This document shows positions 60,038-64,000 of a DNA stretch of 64,000 nucleotides, piece by piece. Each line of letters begins with the position of its first letter. Position 1 is the first letter of the stretch. This DNA comes from Eremothecium cymbalariae DBVPG#7215 (lineage: Eukaryota; Ascomycota; Saccharomycetes; Saccharomycetales; Saccharomycetaceae): assembly GCF_000235365.1 (NCBI RefSeq), contig NC_016456.1:124001-188000 (forward strand), written 5' to 3'. A program made the position numbers and the translations under genes. The notes under the pieces were generated by a model. The model saw only the letters and a program-made list of their open reading frames with translations. It ran no database searches and had not been told where the DNA came from.

Positions 60038-62755
60038 TCAAAGCTCGTCATCGGATGACAAAAATACCTGGTTGTAATCTGGTGGATCTGAACTGCGTTC
60101 GCTCATCAAGTCGTTCCGACGCTCTGAGTCTAAACTGTGGGTTTCCGGGCTCTGGATATCCTTGCTTACGTACCTGAAAATAGGGTTGCTTGGACCGATA
60201 ACAACCTTTGTATCATCCAATCGCATCATTTCATCTATGTTGCTGTACCGCCTTCCAGCAGATATTTCAGGCGGGGCCATCGCATCGCCACCCTGAGTGC
60301 ATGTTGTTGCCCGCGACAGTGAGTATTGTTGAATTGATAGTTCTTCAGTGTCAAATGACGGAAATATCTCAGGGGAAACAATAGGTGATATAATAGGGGA
60401 AGTAGTTGGAGAATTTGGAACAGAGATAACCTCCTCAAAAGAAGGTAGTGATGGTTTGGAGTAAGAGTTGTCCTTGTTCACCATATCATACGTCGGTAAG
60501 TCCAAATTTTGACGACTGCAATGTTCGGAGGTTAAAATAATAGGCGTATCGATTAGTACTTCGTAATGTTTAAGTTTCCCGAAATCCTTCAGATCTCGTT
60601 TACTAACCCGTAGCATTATTTCTAACTTGTGTTTTACATGGATATTCCTAAAATTGACACTATCCATGTAAAGTCCCCTCTTAGGTTTATTCAGCTTAGT
60701 ATGATGTGCTACTGGAACATTGGAATTACTCTTGAACTTAGTCACAGGATAGGAGGGAGGAACAGAAGATGCTGTCGATGCTAATACACTATGTTCAATA
60801 TTTGAGTTTCTTGTATTCGTAGAGGAACTCGAACGGCGACCTGAAAAAATGCCTAGTGCATTATAGGCTGGATTATTACGATGTGAAATAGAGCCTTCCT
60901 GAATTGGAACAAAGTCATCAATTCCATATGGGGGAATGGACCTCGAAGATTTTCTGTCCAGCATATCATATCTGGGAAATTTTAACTTCGTTTCAAGTGT
61001 CAGCGCATCAACAATAGCCAATGATTTCCCCCCATTAGCCTTGTTAGAAACACTTGTATAACTAAGCAAGTTTTCAGATATCGTATTATCAACGATTTCT
61101 TCCCTGAGTGCTTTTTTACCCTTTTCTTTTGTTCTAATTTCGAGCAGTGATAACGATCTTCCCGGCCTAGTGTGCAGCTGCAGGTCTGAAAAATATGGGT
61201 TATAGGGGTCTTGTGAAACCGCATCAACTTGATCAAATTCATACTTCAAGTCCTTAGAAACAAATGTGATCTTTTCAGTAATGTTAACTCTTATACGTTT
61301 AATGGAAACATGTTTCATAAGTGGAACAAGTTTAATCTTAAATGGGAGTTCACTGTTTAAAGGAACATATTTCTGGGCAAGGGAAATCTCGTAGGACATG
61401 GCGTCCGTCCAAACCCTGTTGATGTAAATGGGTTTATCCGCTGTTGAAACTGAAGATAGAGGTGGAGTTCGAACAACCTTAAGTGGCATAGATCCAGATA
61501 TCGCCGTATATTTAGCTAAAGTCTCGCTCGATACATCAAATACAGGTGGATGTAAGTGAGATTTCATCAACCTAAGAAGCTTTCCCGTGATTTTGGAGGC
61601 TGCAGTTTTAGCACTTTTTGAACTGCATTCGTTGGAAGTATCGTAAGCTTTTGTGATCGAGGATGAAGGTGGTGTCCCAGAATTTGCAAATTTAGCAGCA
61701 CAGCAAAATTCATAGTTCAATCTACCAGATGGCACATAAATGGTCTCAGGAATATGACTACTGAAGAAGATACGAAGAACATAGACATAATTACCAGGCT
61801 TAAAGTCATATACGTTATTGGATATTTTCTCTAGAAAGTAATCTGCCCTCTTTTTTGAATTTCCCCAAACTTCTTCATGTTCACATTTATTGTTATTTTT
61901 GAACACTCTAGGTGCAGATATATTGTCGTTCCTCTCGAGCACTTGATCTTTCGTAGATATGTGAAAAGGAACGTACAACTGATAATTTTCGTTTGTCAAT
62001 TCCCACTTAACCTCCCCAATAGTAAATGATTCCTCAAAATGGAACCGATTAGGTGGAACACCATTATTCCAATACACTTTGGCCCTTGAATACAAGAGGG
62101 TATTCAACTCTGACATCTGAATTGGCTTCCGTACCGACAAAACCACAGCAATATTGAACGCTACGCTGCCATTCTCCGTAATGTCCGTTGTCGGAGTCGC
62201 TGCAGTTCTCGCTAGATTACTAGTTCCAGATTCAAAATTCGTAATAGAAGCAGTTTCATGTACATTCACATCCTCCGCAACCCTCCGAACACTCTGAGTT
62301 CTGCTCTCGTAACTCAAGTGCTCATTGTACAACCCACTCACATTACTGAGATATTCATCCTCACTCGTAGAAACTGTTGGAATAAATACTTTGTCTCCTG
62401 AATTGACAAGAAAAACTGACACATCCTGCTTCGAAACCAATACCTTCGGCTGGAAAAACCCTCTTTCAGTTAAATATTCTACTAAAAACTGTTGCGAGCT
62501 CAAGAAATCCTCCGATTTCAGATTCCCTGCATTATTAACTACCTTAAACATATGTTCAAAGTCCATACCTTCTCTATCTTCATCTTGCTCATTAGTCTCA
62601 TCTGCATTTAAAGCACTCGCCTTGTTATCAGTAGGTTGCCTATGTCCCCCCGATACCGGACTCTCCTGTTCCTCGGGGGTGTACAAAACGGAATATCCAG
62701 TATTAAGCACCATTGCTGGATTGAATATCAATGGTGGCCTTGACATACCTGCCAT
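60038..62755 (-). CDS. ECM21: Arrestin-related trafficking adaptor Ecm21/Csr2 (Art2/Art8)
   Basis: 905 residues from the ATG at 62755; S. cerevisiae Ecm21 has 1117, mostly because its low-complexity N-terminus is longer. It recruits the ubiquitin ligase Rsp5 to plasma-membrane transporters for endocytosis. The arrestin core includes NYVYVLRIFFSSHIPETIYVPSGRLNYEF, the segment STADKPIYINRVWTDAMSYE and KRIRVNITEKITFVSKDLKYE. PY-type Rsp5 sites are PPSY near the middle, LPTYDM, and PPDYNQVF close to the C-terminus, which ends SSDDEL. One gene represents both YBL101C and YPR030W. Upstream non-ATG sequence is not used. Confidence 0.94.
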   Translation of the reverse strand: MAGMSRPPLIFNPAMVLNTGYSVLYTPEEQESPVSGGHRQPTDNKASALNADETNEQDEDREGMDFEHMFKVVNNAGNLKSEDFLSSQQFLVEYLTERGFFQPKVLVSKQDVSVFLVNSGDKVFIPTVSTSEDEYLSNVSGLYNEHLSYESRTQSVRRVAEDVNVHETASITNFESGTSNLARTAATPTTDITENGSVAFNIAVVLSVRKPIQMSELNTLLYSRAKVYWNNGVPPNRFHFEESFTIGEVKWELTNENYQLYVPFHISTKDQVLERNDNISAPRVFKNNNKCEHEEVWGNSKKRADYFLEKISNNVYDFKPGNYVYVLRIFFSSHIPETIYVPSGRLNYEFCCAAKFANSGTPPSSSITKAYDTSNECSSKSAKTAASKITGKLLRLMKSHLHPPVFDVSSETLAKYTAISGSMPLKVVRTPPLSSVSTADKPIYINRVWTDAMSYEISLAQKYVPLNSELPFKIKLVPLMKHVSIKRIRVNITEKITFVSKDLKYEFDQVDAVSQDPYNPYFSDLQLHTRPGRSLSLLEIRTKEKGKKALREEIVDNTISENLLSYTSVSNKANGGKSLAIVDALTLETKLKFPRYDMLDRKSSRSIPPYGIDDFVPIQEGSISHRNNPAYNALGIFSGRRSSSSTNTRNSNIEHSVLASTASSVPPSYPVTKFKSNSNVPVAHHTKLNKPKRGLYMDSVNFRNIHVKHKLEIMLRVSKRDLKDFGKLKHYEVLIDTPIILTSEHCSRQNLDLPTYDMVNKDNSYSKPSLPSFEEVISVPNSPTTSPIISPIVSPEIFPSFDTEELSIQQYSLSRATTCTQGGDAMAPPEISAGRRYSNIDEMMRLDDTKVVIGPSNPIFRYVSKDIQSPETHSLDSERRNDLMSERSSDPPDYNQVFLSSDDEL

Positions 62756-63398
62756 ATCTCTTCTTGCTGTACGCGAACTTCCTACGGCCCTTGTTATTAT
62801 CAAATATTTGATGCCTGCTGTGAACCAAACCACAACCTCAATGCTGTTTTTACTACAACGGCCCTTTATTCGAATCTATAGATCTGCTATCCAACTCTCT
62901 AATTAAATGACACCTATTGGAAGAAATGGCATCCAGACAGAGTTTCTATCTGTAGTCACTTTTCGTTTTATAGCCCTCTTCAACCTGCTGCGTACTATAT
63001 TCCGTTTTATATTAAGAGTCCCCCTTGACAAATCAGATAGCAAACTACAAAGCACTGGACAGCTTATGTAGCAGAAGATAGAAAAAACAATCGACAATTA
63101 TCACAAACGTAGAAGTCTGAGCAGTGCATATACATGCATTTAACTGCCACTCTTGATACACTCAGTTTATCTTGTCTCGTTGTTCTAGATCAGCGAAGAG
63201 GCAGTCTGTTCAATATGAATCATCAAGTCATGTGACTGGTATTAATGGTAAAGCGAGTTCAGGTTTCGGAAACAAACTTTTAACACGAGTCTCTTCGAGT
63301 TACATATCGATTGCAAAAGTGGTCAATTGACAGGTGATATATTGAGGAGCGGCAGTATAATCATAAGTATTAGTAGACTATTTAGGAGGAGATAAAGG
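62756..63398. other. Divergent ECM21/APL4 promoter region
   Basis: 643 bases. It has a CATGTGAC string near 63229 and a TTTCGGAAA string near 63263, about 30 bases apart, in an arrangement unlike a centromere. No RNA gene was recognised. Confidence 0.45.
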
Positions 63399-64000
63399 AT
63401 GGGGTCATTAAGAACTTTTATTAAGGACGTTAGGGCAGCGAAGACGTTGGCGGAGGAAAGATCTATGATTACCAAAGAATCGGCTAAGATTAGGACAAGA
63501 CTGAAAGATGACCATCTGTCGCTTTCGAAGAGGCGGAAGAATATCCAGAAGTTATTGTATTTGTATATCTTGGGGGAGAAGACGCATTTTGCGCAGGTGG
63601 AGTGCATTAATCTTATTGCATCGGACGAGTTTGAGAACAAGAGATTAGGGTACCTGGCAGCGATGTTGCTTTTGGATGAAAAGCAGGAATTACTGACTTT
63701 GTTGACGAACATATTGAAAAGCGATATCAACCACCCGACGAAGTATGTCGTTTCGATGGTGTTATGTACATTGGGCACTCTTACTTCGGTTGAACTGGCT
63801 CGGGACTTATATCCTGACGTGGAACAAATCTTAAAGTTTAGTAAGGACCGCTATTTATTGAAGAAAGCGTTCCAGTGTGCAGCAAAGATTGTGATCAAAG
63901 ACCCCTATTTGGCCAGTGTTTTTCATCCATATACAGTGAAAATCTTCTCAATGCCGGATGTTTGCACACACGGTGTTCTGTTAGGTGTGAACCAACTGTT
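63399..64000 (+). CDS. APL4: Apl4, gamma-adaptin of the AP-1 clathrin adaptor, N-terminal part
   Basis: The first 200 codons lie in the window with no stop; the gene runs off the end. AP-1 sorts cargo between the trans-Golgi and endosomes and is recruited by Arf1. The start MGSLRTFIKDVRAAKTLAEER is the standard gamma-adaptin N-terminus, followed by helical repeats typical of the adaptin trunk: RRKNIQKLLYLYILGEKTHFAQVECINL, RLGYLAAMLLLDE, HPTKYVVSMVLCTLGTL and DRYLLKKAFQCAAKIV. Divergent from ECM21, as YPR029C sits next to CSR2 (YPR030W). Confidence 0.95.
   Translation, partial: MGSLRTFIKDVRAAKTLAEERSMITKESAKIRTRLKDDHLSLSKRRKNIQKLLYLYILGEKTHFAQVECINLIASDEFENKRLGYLAAMLLLDEKQELLTLLTNILKSDINHPTKYVVSMVLCTLGTLTSVELARDLYPDVEQILKFSKDRYLLKKAFQCAAKIVIKDPYLASVFHPYTVKIFSMPDVCTHGVLLGVNQL

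Noticed and set aside
63226..63270. CATGTGAC and TTTCGGAAA near each other, resembling a centromere
   Set aside because: The spacing of about 30 bases and the order are wrong for elements I, II and III.

Overview
The window is a stretch of nuclear chromosome from a budding yeast of the family Saccharomycetaceae. Genes are compact and almost intron-free, the few introns seen have GTATGT-type 5' splice sites and TACTAAC branch points, and every gene but one matches a Saccharomyces cerevisiae protein recalled from memory. The gene order interleaves neighbours that in S. cerevisiae lie on two duplicated tracks (YDL137-155 plus YDL192-195, and YLR210-218). Each duplicated pair is single here (one SNF3/RGT2 sensor, one CLB3/CLB4 cyclin, one ECM21/CSR2 arrestin). 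This is the pattern of a species that did not go through the whole-genome duplication, for example Kluyveromyces, Lachancea, Zygosaccharomyces or Torulaspora. Genus cannot be fixed from the sequence alone.

Layout. 1-11447 (all minus): ARF1 (5' part, with a likely 5'UTR intron), an unrecognised degenerate Arf-like gene, NUS1, the SNF3/RGT2 glucose sensor and SEC31. 12130-20775 (all plus): COA4, the centromere histone chaperone SCM3, CPR6 and RPO21 with a 23-heptad CTD. 20987-32475: BPL1, CRD1, CCT4, CDC123, FRE1 and CRR1 in alternating orientation, with a 1.6 kb divergent FRE1/CRR1 spacer. 33039-47789: COP1, TUB4, LDB17, ATG38 (spliced), RPN5, NOP14 and ATG9. 48202-56313: RPC53 (apparent frameshift), SAS10, MSH5 (spliced) and the B-cyclin gene. 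After a 1.3 kb spacer the gene order jumps to the RTG3-SFT2-ECM21 and APL4 neighbourhood, so that spacer is a probable rearrangement point.

Most genes are housekeeping: vesicle coats and trafficking (ARF1, SEC31, COP1, SFT2, APL4), transcription (RPO21, RPC53), ribosome biogenesis (NOP14, SAS10), proteasome (RPN5), autophagy (ATG9, ATG38) and mitochondria (COA4, CRD1). Promoter motifs fit these roles: PACE before RPN5, RRPE plus PAC before NOP14 and SAS10, URS1 before MSH5, and middle-sporulation elements before CRR1.

No unmistakably new multi-gene system was found. The points most worth a second look are the Arf-like gene next to ARF1 that has lost its GTPase switch residues, three introns that were read out by splice signals (ARF1 5'UTR, ATG38, MSH5), the frameshift in essential RPC53, a perfect 10-bp inverted repeat in the FRE1/CRR1 spacer, and a 16-base G run.
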